Shown here: piece by piece, positions 44,768-57,344 of the stretch
Position numbering within the stretch: the first letter of the stretch is position 1
Layout of the letters: each line of letters starts with the position of its first letter
Assembly: GCA_037976565.1 (NCBI GenBank)
Contig: CP137671.1
Location: 12,271,669-12,335,668, forward strand
Direction of reading: 5' to 3'
Length of the DNA: 64,000 nucleotides
Source of the DNA: Mesocentrotus franciscanus
Taxonomy: Eukaryota > Echinodermata > Echinoidea > Camarodonta > Strongylocentrotidae
Notes under the pieces: generated by a model
Seen by the model: only the letters and a program-made list of their open reading frames with translations
Told to the model about the DNA's origin: nothing
Database searches by the model: none
Translations under genes and position numbers: made by a program

Positions 44768-44890
44768 TTGTGGTGGTCTAGTGAATAAGACACCAAGCTA
44801 CACAGCATATGGTTTTGGGCTCGAATCCCTGCCATGGCACGGATGTCCTAAGTGTCATTCTCCATCCAGGCGACGAAAATGAGTATTCAT
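44768..44890 (+). mobile_element. tRNA-derived SINE head
   Basis: GTGGTCTAGTGAATAAGAC (A-box-like) and GGGCTCGAATCCC (B-box-like) are about 50 bases apart, as in a tRNA-derived pol III promoter. The body that follows is short. Confidence 0.5.
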
Positions 44891-46102
44891 AGGAGGAAGA
44901 CTTCTTGCTTGCCTAATCATCATATAAGCTTTCTAAAAAGTTGAGTAAAAATAATGATTGCCATGTTTTTGCAGGATTATCAGGAAGAACAGAATTAACA
45001 CTGAGGAGGCTACCCTAGGTAATTAAGAGACAATGTTGTAATTGTTTTATCAGGATGCGCACCGAATATGTCGATTCTTATTCATTATGAGAGGTCTTTA
45101 TACCCACATTCACATGTGACGCCTCGCCGGCGCAAATAAGCGAAATGCGGTTCACAACTTTGTTTCTGATATTAAACACACAGATAAATAAATACGTATA
45201 GGACCTAAGTCTTTGTTGCGCGCAACTACAGTTTGCATCCACGCAGGTCTTTAATTTAAACGTAAAGTTTGGAGATATCATTATCCCAACTTTGGGCTTA
45301 ATATTCATTTTTTCAGAAGTTTTTATAAATGTATATTGTTCTTTCGATAACAGAATTGTATGAAGAAGGTTTGTTTACAATTTTTGTACGATTTGACTTG
45401 ATTTATTTTCTTCTGCATTCCAAATATATGAGTAATATTCGGTAAAATTTTTTTTAAAAAGAATACTAAATTACTTTGTGACAATGAATGATACATAAGC
45501 AATTATAATACATAACATTTTTTTTTTTTAACGAAAGGATAATTTGTCAAATTATCATATTTCATCAAACTTTATGAAATTGTTCACGGAAGAAGGACTG
45601 CCATTGTGAGCAAAGTGCTTGAAAATATGACATCATAAAACAAATCTAATGAAACACATGAACAAATATATGAAGCAGAAATGACAAATAATTGAAAGCA
45701 TGTGTAAAATATAAGGATAATGATGATGATTGTAATAAAATATATTTATACAAGGATGATAAACTATTATGACAAAGATTGAAAGGTTGACACAGAAATT
45801 TTACCTTGAACATCATTTGATTAAGAATTCTAGGATTGACATAACTCATAAATTTCTTGCCTGATTAATCAGATAGCAAGTTGTGATAATACCATCTTTT
45901 TTTTCTGTGACTATAAATGAGTAAAGTGAGCAACCGGAATTAATCGATTCGGGGAGAGAATCCCATTAATCTAGATAATGGAGTCTTATTGACATATGAA
46001 CAATTAGTATTGACTAGATGAAAGTTATAGGAATTACTGGTAAGGTAAGAGTGAAGGGTGTTACTTATAGTGAAAAGGTTTTGAAATGAAAGTGAAAGCA
46101 AA
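44891..46102. other. No gene seen
   Basis: AT-rich with poly-T and poly-A tracts. A degenerate LINE end may cover part of 45,650-46,100 on the minus strand, but it is too decayed to call. Confidence 0.4.
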
Positions 46103-46375
46103 TTATTTAAATATTAAAACATGAACAGCGAACTTTGTAGTACATTTATCTCGAAGTCTGTTACGGTTTTTAATTTGTAATACAATGTACTTGTGTGAGA
46201 AAAATAAAGTGAACAAGTGTATACGCGAATGGCTTTCTCTTGTAACATGTAAACATAGTTGATATTTGGCGCTGGTGCCCCACACTAAACTACAATATGT
46301 TATATGCGGTAATATGAATGAATTATGAAGCATTACAAGTGTGTAACATTTATATATAGATTTATTTGTTTTCAT
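46103..46375 (-). mobile_element. LINE reverse-transcriptase remnant
   Basis: The minus frame contains LHNSFILPHITYCSLVWGTS, a typical late reverse-transcriptase block of jockey/CR1 elements. The rest of the frame is diverged. Confidence 0.55.
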
Positions 46376-46403
46376 ATTTTATAGAATACCGACGTTCCTA
46401 GAA

Positions 46404-47247
46404 ATAGGTCGCGTTTATCGACCAAATTTTTGCCTAGAATCAGCGTTTTCAAACGTCTTCCAGCCAAATTTTTAAGGCGATAAACGCAAAGCCCTATTTC
46501 AAACGTCTTAAGATATGGGCATATTGTAACGCCGAAAAAGGTGCGTTTTGAATGTGACATACAGCCAGAATCACGTTTCTGAGAGTGCGTTTATCGGGTC
46601 TTGCCATCAGATATGTACATATCGAACCCCACTATCGAACCCCACTATCGAACCCCACTATACGAACGTGATTCTCGGGATGTCGCGTTTATCGTCTCTT
46701 CACGATTCAAAATAAAGGCCTTGTCTCTGCGCAGCTGCTTTGCGCCGTTTGACCCTGGAAGCGGATTAGCCTGGGAAGGTCCATAGAGCTATATGGGAAG
46801 GTCCGATTTGTATGTGGGGTTCAAAACAGCTTTGCGTTTATCGTGTCTCATAAACGTGATTCTGGCTGTATGTCACATTCAAAACGCACCTTTTTCGGCG
46901 TTACAATATGCCCATATCTAAAGACGTTTGAAATAGGGCTTTGCGTTTATCGCCTTAAACATTTGCCTGAAAGACGTTTGAAAACGCTGATTCTAGGCAA
47001 AAATTTGGTCGATAAACGCGACCATGAGACACGATAAACGCAAAGCTGTTTTGTACCCCACATACAAATCGGACCTTCCCATATAGCTCTATGGACCTTC
47101 CCAGGCTAATCCGCTTCCAGCTACGCAGAGACAAGGCCTTTATTTTGAATCGTGAATAGACGATAAACGCGACATCCCGAGAATCACGTTCGTATAGTGG
47201 GGTTCGATAGTGGGGTTCGATATGTACATATCTGATGGCAAGACCCG
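46404..47247. repeat. Two-block inverted repeat, order A-B-A'-B', truncated by gap
   Basis: Block A (about 46,410-46,577) recurs reversed at 46,852-47,021. Block B (about 46,588-46,850) recurs reversed at 47,026-47,247. GCGTTTATCG or CGATAAACGC marks many of the block edges. The B block carries ATCGAACCCCACT three times versus two in B'. The copy runs into 23 N bases. No coding sequence. Confidence 0.8.
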
Positions 47248-47270
47248 NNNNNNNNNNNNNNNNNNNNNNN
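47248..47270. other. Assembly gap
   Basis: Run of N at the end of the inverted repeat; the true length is unknown. Confidence 0.95.
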
Positions 47271-48579
47271 CTAGGCACATGTGCATTTTTATTCAGAATG
47301 CATTCCTGAGTTGTTGATTTATACATAAATGAAGAACGTAGACAAGTTTGTTGATGGTATTTTATGTTCAAGTTTGTTAATAAAAAATGATGAATGTGAC
47401 CAAATTCAGTTGAGCATTAGAAAAGTATCAGAGTACAGTTTTTATAACTTACAGAAACAAACTGTCTAATATGACACTTGATGTGTATTTATATATTTGG
47501 AGTATCACAAAAATTAAATTAAAGAAAAACAAACATCGGATGGACTGTTCCTCCAAAAGTCAAAGTCAAGGTGAAAATTTGCTTTTTTCCTAATGCATTT
47601 ACGCAACGTGTTCAGAAAATTATTATTCTTATTTAAAAAATAACAAAAATATTCTTACTGCTTGAAATGTTCACAATGCTCCTGAAGCAGTTTACACAAA
47701 AAAAAAATGTTTTAACAATTTCATTGCCTTCCTTCTCAATTGTGAGTTAGGCTTAACTCTGCTTTTTGAAATAATATTGATTAATTTGATCAGCCATAAT
47801 TATGACTGATTGTGTAATAGAATTACGTATTGAACGAGTAGCTGATAACTGATCAATTCATTTTCTGTTCTCAAAACTACCTAGGATTTTCATGCTTATA
47901 TGCTTCATGTTCTACTATTATTGATTCACTACTCTAAAAACACTAATTACGTCATTTTAATCCTTTTCATTTCACTTAACTCACGTGTCATATTAACAGA
48001 TGTGCATAAGCATGTGACCTATGCCAAAATACAGACTATAAAATAGATAAAGTGATACGGCATAAATAGATCTAGTCGTAATCAATGAATAAATAAATAA
48101 ATCGCTACATCTATATTTTTCCAAGGACTTTGATCGGAATCATCATGATCACGGTCAAAGTATGATGTCACAATGAAGAAAAGGGTAATGATTAGCATCA
48201 CGTGAAGGAGTATAATGTGTATATACAGCTAGAATAGCTATTAGGGCTTCTGAGGGGCGGTTACATTTCGGGCTATATTAGTTCCTAACAGAAACTAGCT
48301 GATATCACTTGTCTTCGATGAGATAAGACGTATAGAGCAACACCATTCTTCTGTTTCATACAGCATCAGCATTCCATACCAATTAAAGTTCTGCAGAACC
48401 TCGGCTCTGTGTTGGTACGTATTCTCTTCATTTCAATGCCGGATTTTGGTTACGAGTAGAATGTAAAATTAACTGTGAGTTACATACTGTCATTTTTAGG
48501 AATTCATACAGGCTAAAATAGTGGGATTTCATGAATGCAGTTATAATATGAACAATACTCTTTCTCCATTTAAACTATG
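47271..48579. other. No gene seen
   Basis: AT-rich spacer. Confidence 0.45.
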
Positions 48580-48945
48580 AAATAATAATAATAATAATTA
48601 CATTTGTAACGCACTTCCTACAACTTTTAGAAGCGCTTTACATTTTATTTATTACCACGGTTAAAGGGTTAAATTGCTAATCTGCACGAATTGCACACGT
48701 TCCGCTTCTTGAGGAGTATTCTGGTCAGGCGCCATTTTACAAGTGCACACGTGCAAATCCAAAAACATAAACGTTGCATCATACCGGGTGCCCATGTAAC
48801 TCCTGGGTAGAGAGCGCAAATGTAGATCAAGTTCTTGCCAAAAGACTTTCGTGCCATGGGTTGATGGGACTCAAACCGCGAACCATGTGATCCACAGTGC
48901 GATAACATATCCAACAGATCCAGACACCTTCGAATGTAAATAAAA
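48580..48945 (-). mobile_element. tRNA-derived SINE, minus orientation
   Basis: On the minus strand the head has a TGTTGGATATG-like A box and CGCGGTTTGAGTCCC as B box. The body has CTTGCCAAAAGAC-type sequence shared with the SINE ending at 52,420 (minus/plus sense as written here), and the tail is an ATT repeat near 48,584-48,600. Confidence 0.65.
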
Positions 48946-49654
48946 GTGCATGGGTCACGGATTAGCCTGGTTGTGATTTCAAACACTTGTTCTGTATCAC
49001 ATACATAATATGCATGTGAAATTTTAAAAAATGACATAACCCTGTTCATTTCATTTCATTAATTTATTTCCACGTCAAGATAAAAACATATAAACTTCAA
49101 TACAAACATATAATGACATATCTAAAGTGGGAGGATCATGAAAAGCACAAAATGGCTCGTTAAAAATGATCCTCGCGTAGTTATTCATGGCAATCTTGTT
49201 ACCATTAATGTATACATAAGCCTGCTTTGTATGTATTTCATATAATGAAAATAGTTTTAATGACTGTTGATTGAGAGTTTCTGATATTTTTCTGCCTAAA
49301 ACATCCGAGATTGTTATCAATTATTATTATTGTTATTACAATCATCATATCATCACTTGAGTAGGAAATGATAGCCAAAGTAAACAACTAAACAAACAAA
49401 ACTGTTGATCCACTGTTTCCATTCATATTCTCGAGAGGGCGTCCCGACTACCTTTGAGGTAATGTAAATCGTCTATTTGGCTATATGCATTTTTTTTTGG
49501 GGGGGGGGCCTGTTTTTGCTTTTTTTAAGACAACCAATTATTAAAACCCTTACACAAAAAATAATAATTTGTGTGCGATCCCCAGTCATTCATTGTTGTT
49601 CTTGTTAACTTTTATTATTATCATTATGATTGTAATTATTATTATGATTAATAT

Positions 49655-49686
<32 letters not shown>

Positions 49687-50207
49687 TATCATTTGTGTAT
49701 GGTATCATTGTGTAAGTACGGTATCGTTTGATGTTATATTCCTGGAAATTGAAAAAAATGAGGACTGGTAAACGTTCTGAACATATTCAGTTAAATTAAT
49801 AAATAATAGTAATTTTGTTTTTAAAATGTGCCAAATTTCCGAATCTCTGTAAAAACAGTAGCATATAAACCGCAATCGCAGGTTCCTGCTTGATTGAATG
49901 CCCAGAAATGGTAAATTTATCCAGCTAGCAATTACTACCTTTCATGCATTGGGCTAAGGCATAAGCAAATGCGATCTTAGTTTTTTCAGATAGCTGACCA
50001 CTATTATAAATTCACAATTTCCCTACAGGACATAGTAACCCAATGACACCTTGTTAAATAACTTTAGCCTATCTGTAGTTATAATTAAAAAAAGGTTCTT
50101 GAGGACTAAACATCATGACAAACAAGGTTAACGACAAAGTCAGTTTTTAAGGCGATGGAAAGGCATTTGGTTATCATCTCTTTTTCATGTTTCTTTCTAC
50201 TTTGTAG
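48946..50207. other. No gene; microsatellites, 5' flank of the first RBCC gene
   Basis: Contains a T/G homopolymer stretch (49,490-49,510) and a GTA repeat (49,655-49,687). TTTCTACTTTGTAG at 50,195-50,208 is a good acceptor for the following gene; no upstream non-coding exon was identified. Confidence 0.45.
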
Positions 50208-50241
50208 ATGCGTCTCACCGAAACACAGGCAATCGATCAGA

Positions 50242-52031
50242 ATGGAAACTACTTCCCATGTACAACAACTCCACGAAGATCTGGAATGCCCTCTTTGCCT
50301 CGAATTATATCAGAACGCAAGATCGCTCTTGTGCCTTCACACATTCTGCCACGGTTGTCTTGTGAAATACCAGGGGCAACAGCGGGTCAAGAATGTCTTG
50401 GTGTGCCCAACCTGTCGCGAGGAGACAGGTCTTCCTACGGGAAATGTCGGTAGTCTTCGACTAAACACGATCGTCAATCACATGACAGACACATGGAGAG
50501 CAGTTACGGGATCTCCAATAATCGGTGTAGGGAACGGTCGAAAACATCAAGGTTCTCCTGTTGGGTCATCCGCGGAGGGCGCTATATGTCCTGTTCACAA
50601 TAACGAAAGGCTCAATCAGTTTTGCTGCATCTGCATGATGGCCGTCTGCCGTGACTGCATCATCGGCGACCATAGGAACCACGCCTTTGAGGATCTAGGA
50701 ACAGCCGTAGGCAAAATGAGAGAAGACATCAAGCTGGCAACGAGCGTCACAGGTTCGTTCCTTCCTAAACTGGAAAATGCCGGACAGGTGCTAATGGAGA
50801 AAGAGAAGGAGATTCATTTGTCTGAGGTAGCTATTGCTTTAAATAAAGAGATCAACATGGCCGCAGATTCCGCGATGGACTTTGTGAATGATGAAATTAA
50901 CCGGCAACGGGAGGCACTTCTAGCTACTGTTGAAGGACTGAGTTCAGCGTCAAGTGGAGCACTTGCAGACAAGATCAGACGAGATGCAAGGACTACATTA
51001 AATCTCGCACAAGCTGTGGTTGATTCTCCTCACCAGAAAACCCTTACTAATGTCGAAATTGCTAACATCTATCCCGATCTGCACCGAAAGCTTGAAAACA
51101 TCGTCGACTCATGCATTGAAGGTGGCTTACTAGATGGGATGCGTGGACTGGTGGTACCAACATTCTCTCCTAACACACAGCTTGTAAAGCAAGTAAACCT
51201 TGGGCGGCTCAATCACCCCACAAGCTGGCGCATTGTTAGAACTCTAAGTGTTCCTCCCAACAGAGTTGGCGAAACCATCTCTATGAAAGCAACGCCCGAC
51301 GGCAAACTGGCAATCGGATACAAGAATGGCGGTGTGGAAATTATCAACCCGTTAAGACCTGGGGAACACAAGTCCATCTTGAATGACATTAAGGTGCTCG
51401 ACTTTGCTTTCGTGCAGGATGGCACACTGGTAGTTTTAACGCTTGGTCGGAAACTGCTCCTTTTCAACCAGAAGTACTCCAAACTCGACGTGACTTTCAA
51501 TACCCCAACAACAAGTGGATTGATGTCAGTTGATGTCGACGACGAGGGGTCTCTCATTGTCGGTTTTGCAGAGCACAAGTCGATCCATGTTTACAGTACG
51601 AATGGAGGAGGCCCAACGAAAGTGATAGAACTCGATGACTTCGATCCCTGGAAGATCAAAACCACCATCATGGGTCGTATCATCACACGGAACCTCAACT
51701 CCATCCGGGTCTACGACCGGTCTGGTGCTGTCAAGGTCAGCATCTCTAAGACACCACCCCTCTGCATGTCTGCCACATCGGACAAGACGGGAGCATCTTC
51801 GTCGTCGTCCTTCGCAAAAGTGAGCAGATCTCCGTCGCGAAGCATCGCTTTGATGGTAGCCTCGAAGAGATCATCATGAAGGAACAGACTGTCTATAAGA
51901 TTGACGACAAGAAATACCGGTTTTGTCTAGCTGCGCTTTCAAAGGACTGTCTGGCTGTTTCTGATACAAGAAACATCTTTATTTATCGTAACGCTCCTGT
52001 CCTCCCAGACCTCATCAAATTAGCTAAATAA
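50242..52031 (+). CDS. RING/B-box/coiled-coil (RBCC, TRIM-like) protein with propeller-like tail
   Basis: The ATG at 50,242 lies 34 bases after the acceptor at 50,208, and is preferred to the 50,155 start, whose codons overlap the polypyrimidine tract. RING: ECPLCLELY, CLHTFCHGC, VCPTCREE. B-box: CPVHNNERLNQFC, CRDCIIGDHRNH. A coiled-coil of about 150 residues follows, then a C-terminal beta-strand repeat region (DGKLAIGYKNGG, DVDDEGSLIVGFAEH) resembling a propeller. At about 51,755-51,762, in a C run, the frame shifts by one; the real ending (to KLAK and TAA at 52,031) continues in the next frame. Probable E3 ubiquitin ligase. Confidence 0.8.
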
Positions 52032-52032
52032 A
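52027..52032 (+). promoter_or_regulatory. AATAAA overlapping the stop
   Basis: Polyadenylation hexamer overlapping the RBCC stop codon; a second at 52,590-52,595 is better placed for a 3' end. Confidence 0.3.
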
Positions 52033-52184
52033 TCATAGGCCATAGGCCTAAAGGCAAGGGGCTGTGGGAGGACTGCATGTCCAAATTTTGCTTCGAAAAT
52101 AAAAAGTTGAGATTTGGGCAAGAATAATAAGGAAGAATGATATTAACAATAACAATAATGATACATGTAATTAAAAACATTGTT

Positions 52185-52420
52185 TTTTCCGGGATGCCAC
52201 ATCAGTTGCCATATCAGTTTAACTGATGTTCTTCCTGACGCCCCTGCCCCTATCGTTACCCCAGTGATTGCCAGGTACCCATTCACACATGGGTGGAGAG
52301 TGGCAAATGTGGATTAATATCTTGCCAAAGGACGATACTGCCGAGATGGTATTTGAACCCCCCCCCCCTAACCGTTGGATTGAGAGTCAAGTAAATGAAC
52401 CACTACACCAAGACACCTCT
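52185..52420 (-). mobile_element. tRNA-derived SINE, minus orientation
   Basis: On the minus strand TCTTGGTGTAGTGGTTC (A box) and GGTTCAAATACC (B box, next to a G run) form the head. The body CTTGCCAAAGGACG is shared with the SINE at 48,580-48,945. It lies in the 3' region of the RBCC gene. Confidence 0.65.
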
Positions 52421-52589
52421 AATTATGGACAAAAGGAATGATAGCCAAGACCAGCATTTAAGACCAGCCAATCCGCCAATCCAAATTCTTATCCATACAT
52501 TATTTATGTTTTATCAGTTTGCACATTTTTTATTGGCCTATTTGTTTTGCACATTAGTGTGATATTATTCACTTGATCATCAGTTGTAC

Positions 52590-52595
52590 AATAAA
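52590..52595 (+). promoter_or_regulatory. Candidate polyadenylation signal
   Basis: AATAAA in an AT-rich stretch about 560 bases downstream of the RBCC stop, followed by T/GT-rich sequence. Confidence 0.35.
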
Positions 52596-52599
52596 GCTT

Positions 52600-53190
52600 A
52601 GTGTATAACGTTATTCTAAATATACATGTTGTCATCGTTCGTTATTTATGTACCATTATGAAAAAAGGAACTAGGACATCGAGAAAGAAAGGAGGGGGGA
52701 ATTATTGAATTATATGACTTTATAACGCCTAGTACATTCTTTAAAATAAAACGCCTTCCTGTTCTGGAAAAAAAAAGAACCTAAACTTTTACATAGCTTG
52801 TGCATAATATACGATGCTTATTCCTGTAAAATATGCTTTATTTTCATTTATAAATATGTTGAAGGTTTCACAAGACTATAATGTTATTTTATAGTACTCC
52901 GATTAATATGAGAGAACTTTACAAGTCTATTTTCATCATGTTGATATTCATAAAACCATAAATATATTTTGAACTGAGATCCTATTTTATTCTGTGCAAT
53001 TAAATATAAGATATTTCTCGAATTAGACAAAAACATGATAGCAATGGAAGACGAAGTGATGATCGAGGACCTTATGCCTAAGGGAAACGAGGCAATGGTA
53101 GGAAAAATAGCGGAACTAGATATAAACAAATATGAAAATAAACGGATAGCAATACAGAGAATTTTGTTTTCTTTAAATGGTAGTGAGAAA

Positions 53191-53225
<35 letters not shown>

Positions 53226-55342
53226 GGGGCCGGAAAACGGAAAGAGGGTAAGGGAAAAGATAGAGCTCTAGAATACTGAGAATGCTTAGGTGGAAACAAA
53301 ATATAACGGGGGTACCATAGCTAGAAAAAAAAGCATAATCGTATACAAAATTTTCGCAAGAGGGACCAAGGTCCATTGTCTGAATAGGAACTTTCAGTTT
53401 CTAAAAGAGAAAAGGTGTTACACTTTATTCAAAAGGGATCCTATGTGTATCTATTAAGGTTTTTTTTCTTCATATATACTATCGTCATCAAATATACCGA
53501 ACAATTAAAATACTATTACAAAAGACCTCGCTGCCCAGACGAATATTTGTAGTTTCAAAATCCTCTGGAAAGAAGGGGTGAACCCCCCCCCCCACCCCGA
53601 CCCCGTTTCGTAATCATATAGGTGCGAGAGAGAAAGAGAGAGAGAGAGAGAGAAAAGAGAGGAGGGGAGACGGGTTTGGGGAGGGTATGATTTTACATGG
53701 AGAGACGGTGTTGAGTTAAACCAAGGTGACATTTGGCGAGCTTTTGGTTAAACTGCAAGAACCTTGACAATCATGTTTAATCCTCTTTGACAAGACGTTT
53801 GAAATTTTAGGCGATATTTATTTCACACTCTTAAAAGTGCTTTACTAGCAACATTTTTTCGAACGTTTCTTCTCGCTTTAATCTTGTATTTAATGTAGGT
53901 AGGAATATTTGTTTGTGTTTTTTTCTTCTTTTTCTATTAATAGTTTTTTTTTTTTTTATTTATGTTTTTTTTTTATGTATTTATTTTCATTATTATCATT
54001 ATTGTTATTGTTATTTTTTTATTTTTTTATTTTTTATTTTTTGGGGGGAGGGTAATAATCATCAAAAAATGTGGCTGATGAGTTTCCCCACACCTCATTG
54101 TCATTGATAATATAATTAGTGTGCTTAGGGTGTCGAATGATAACTCATCCAATCAATTGTCTCGGTAAATTAGAAAAAGGGAACTTAACCTTCAAAGAAG
54201 AGAGAAAGGTTAAAAAAATAAAAGTAAGCAGGAATAAGTTTCATACTGATGTTCTAGAAGACTAACCCAACAGCATGAGGCACACCAATCAGGCCAGAAT
54301 GAAATAAAAATATCTTGGAAAAAGGCCAAATCTCTCTATTTCAAAAGATATTTTCTAAGGAAATATATTGTGTACATTCAGTTTTTTGTCTGGGTATGGA
54401 GAACCATACCCAGTTTTTGGTTCGGGTAAATACAATTTATGCTTTTCAATTTTTCTTTAATCATTGCAAAAGTATTCAATAGAAAACTTACTGAACCATA
54501 TGACTGCGTCACTTTAGGGGAATTCTACGTGTCAACATCACCGTATCCGAATAATAAAGCAAAATGTGAATATATATAGTAGGCCAACATATGCTTAGGG
54601 AAGTGCTGTACAAATTCCTTTTCATCTGTTGACGAGATCATTGCTTCAGTATGACTGAGTAGTTTGATTTGTCGCAAAATACGACTCGCTTTACAGCATT
54701 TCATCCCGACGAGCTGGACTACAGTTGGTAAGAAAATACATTTACAGTACATAATTGAGTAGCCGAAAAACACTTTTAGCTTTTAGTACTATAAAGTATT
54801 TTCAAAACTAGTATTAAATAATACAAACAAGCTGCTAACAATATTCCTAATTTATATGATCATGACATATGAAATATATCATGTACAAATTGTGTTGTGT
54901 TTTCTTGTGTTCTAATCTGTTTATCCCCACCTCTTTCTCTCTCTATCTCTTTCTTTCTCTCCCTCTCTCTCTCTCTCTCTTGTTTCTCTCCTCTCTTCAT
55001 CTCTCTTTCTCGTCCCTTTTCAAGTCCCCCTCTCTCTAACACTGTTCCGTGGGCGGTGCAAGCTATATGCAAGAAGCTCCCATGAGTACTGCAAGTCGGA
55101 ATGGGGGACCTTCACGGTTTCGGTGATTTAGTTTGCCTGCCCCATTCCTGGCAACTTGTAAATGCTCATGGGAATCACGATAGTGTTTTTTAATGATCTT
55201 CATCCTTTGTTTTGTATGATTTGTTCTTCTATGTAATTCTTTTGTATACACTTTGTTTTGCCGAATACAATAATAATAATAATAAAATAAACTTCTTCTG
55301 GTTCTCGTTAATTTGCTAGCTCATAAGTGACAACTCTTTCAG
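52600..55342. other. No gene; microsatellites
   Basis: GA tracts (53,190-53,225; 53,625-53,655), a C run (53,585-53,598), T-rich tracts (53,950-54,040), CT tract (54,930-55,020) and an ATA/AAT tract (55,270-55,285). CAACTCTTTCAG at 55,331-55,342 is an acceptor for the next gene. Frames here are compositional. Confidence 0.5.
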
Positions 55343-55347
55343 GCGAG

Positions 55348-57081
55348 ATGGCCTCAGCATTCTCGGAGACAACGATTTTCCGCTGCCAAATGTGCAGCTG
55401 CGACGATGATCATGAAACTCTCGCAAGGTTTACTCTACAAAGCATCAGGCAAACACTCTGCAAGGTATGCGCTCGGAAAAGCCAACAGAACATCCTCGTT
55501 GATGAGGTTCTCGGCAAGTGGACATGCCAGAAGCACACCTCAAGGAAAGCCGAAATCTTTTGTGAGAATCACAAAAGCATAATTTGCCACACTTGTGCAA
55601 CGACGTCACACAAGTCTTGTGACACGAAGGATGTAGAGGATAATGTGGATGAACGCAGGCGTAAGTTGCTTCGAATGATTGAGCAGACGAAACAAATGGC
55701 AGGATCCAAAGCTTCGGTCGAAGAAGCATCCACACATCTTGCAAGAGTTCAAGAAAAGCTACAAAAGGCGAGAGAGGAAGAAGAGAAGGTTGTCAAAGAG
55801 GAAGGAAAAAATCAATCGAAATTAATCAACAAGGAAGCCGATGAGGAGATTGAAAAAATCAACATCAGGCGAGAAGAAAGCTTGAAGGAGAATTTTGTCG
55901 TAATCGAGCAAGGAAGGCAGGGCATCTCGAAAAGATATTACATATTGTTAGATGAACTGCAGTTGCTCAACGGAAAGCTGCAGGAAAGCACGAAAGCAAG
56001 TATGAAGTTTCAAAGCTCCGCAATCGAAAATGCGCATACGAAGGCCTATGCACTTATTAATGACGAGACCCTGTTGCTTCAAAACTTTGTCGAAGTGGAA
56101 GAGATGTTCCGAAGTCTGCAAGTAGATCAGGCCAAGAGTGCGGTCCAACCCATCACACAGAGAGTACAAAAGATCGATTTCAAGAGAGAGTCTGGACCAA
56201 ATCTCGGTCAGTTGCTGGGACTGGATGGAACTTGGACGCTTAGGTCAACGCTCGACATGGAGCTCTGGGAACCAGCCTTGATCGGATGTACCAACAAAGA
56301 GAACGTCATTGTGATCGATAAGAAGACCCAGTCCCTCGTTTTGGTTAACCACCAGAAACAGCTAAAGTATAAAGTCATGGACGGCGACGTTTCTCATAAT
56401 ATCTACAGACTGGCACTTCTTGATGACGATAGGGTCGTTTGCGGAACCATTGACGGATCTTTGCTCATCTATCGAAAGCATACATGGGAGCTCATCGAGA
56501 CAATTCCTCTACATCTGGATGCACCAGTGATTTTTGCTGTTGACCACATATCTCGCGAACGACGAATTCTCGCAGTTGCTCATGGCGAATGTATCATCAA
56601 CATCGTACGCCCAGAGAGCAAGGTAGTGACACGATCCGTTTCCGTCAAAGACAAGCCCATAATCGACATCGCTGTTCTTTGTCATGGACACATTATCGTT
56701 CGCACCCGTTGCGATTCCGGTGACGAAATCGTCGTACTTGATCGCGAGGATTTCGCAGTGACATCCGTCACACATTTCCGCGACAAGTGCCTTCGCAGCA
56801 TTGCGGCTGATCAAGGGAGAGACGCCCTCTACGTCCGATATTTTGATCCCAGCCTTTTAAAGTGCTGTGTTGAGGAGATGCGTCTTATCGATGGGAAACT
56901 GATATCCGTCGGCAGCATCATGCAGTTCTCTCCTTTGGAGAAGAAGTGGCCTTTGATCAGTGCCGATTTCTATGCCCTGAACCAGGAAATCTCGTGCTTC
57001 ATCGCGGGAGACAGATTAAGGTGTTCACTAAGTAACTATTGCCTCGTCACTAAAGTGGAAAATATAATGCGAGTGAAGTGA
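55348..57081 (+). CDS. RING-less B-box/coiled-coil protein with propeller-like tail
   Basis: 577 residues, uninterrupted. The ATG at 55,348 sits six bases after the acceptor CTTTCAG; an earlier GTG is not used. N-terminal Cys-rich zinc finger (FRCQMCSCDDDHET, LCKVCARK), a B-box (WTCQKHTSRKAEIFC, CHTCATTSHKSC), a coiled-coil at about 105-190 (EEEEKVVKEEGK), then a beta-rich C-terminal half (LALLDDDRVVCGTIDGSLLI) like the propeller region of its neighbour 3.3 kb away. There is no RING, so ligase activity is not implied. It may be a regulator or partner of RING-bearing paralogues. Single coding exon, preceded by an intron. Confidence 0.8.
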   Translation: MASAFSETTIFRCQMCSCDDDHETLARFTLQSIRQTLCKVCARKSQQNILVDEVLGKWTCQKHTSRKAEIFCENHKSIICHTCATTSHKSCDTKDVEDNVDERRRKLLRMIEQTKQMAGSKASVEEASTHLARVQEKLQKAREEEEKVVKEEGKNQSKLINKEADEEIEKINIRREESLKENFVVIEQGRQGISKRYYILLDELQLLNGKLQESTKASMKFQSSAIENAHTKAYALINDETLLLQNFVEVEEMFRSLQVDQAKSAVQPITQRVQKIDFKRESGPNLGQLLGLDGTWTLRSTLDMELWEPALIGCTNKENVIVIDKKTQSLVLVNHQKQLKYKVMDGDVSHNIYRLALLDDDRVVCGTIDGSLLIYRKHTWELIETIPLHLDAPVIFAVDHISRERRILAVAHGECIINIVRPESKVVTRSVSVKDKPIIDIAVLCHGHIIVRTRCDSGDEIVVLDREDFAVTSVTHFRDKCLRSIAADQGRDALYVRYFDPSLLKCCVEEMRLIDGKLISVGSIMQFSPLEKKWPLISADFYALNQEISCFIAGDRLRCSLSNYCLVTKVENIMRVK

Positions 57082-57109
57082 TGTAGACATAGAAACCAGA
57101 TGATGGTAC

Positions 57110-57290
57110 ATTGTAATATGATGACGATTATTATCATGATGATTAAGATGATGATAATGGTAATGATGATGATGTCAGTATAATGATGGGGATAATGATG
57201 ATGACAGTTATGATGATTATGATTGTGATTATATGATGGTGATGGTGATGATGATAGTTATGATGGTGATTATTATGATAGTGAGGACGG
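57110..57290. repeat. GAT/ATGATG microsatellite
   Basis: Imperfect ATGATG and GATTAT units just downstream of the RING-less gene. Confidence 0.85.
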
Positions 57291-57344
57291 TGACATGCTT
57301 ACTTAAACTATAAACCCTAAGAAAGCAAGTGTAATTTTGTAGAC

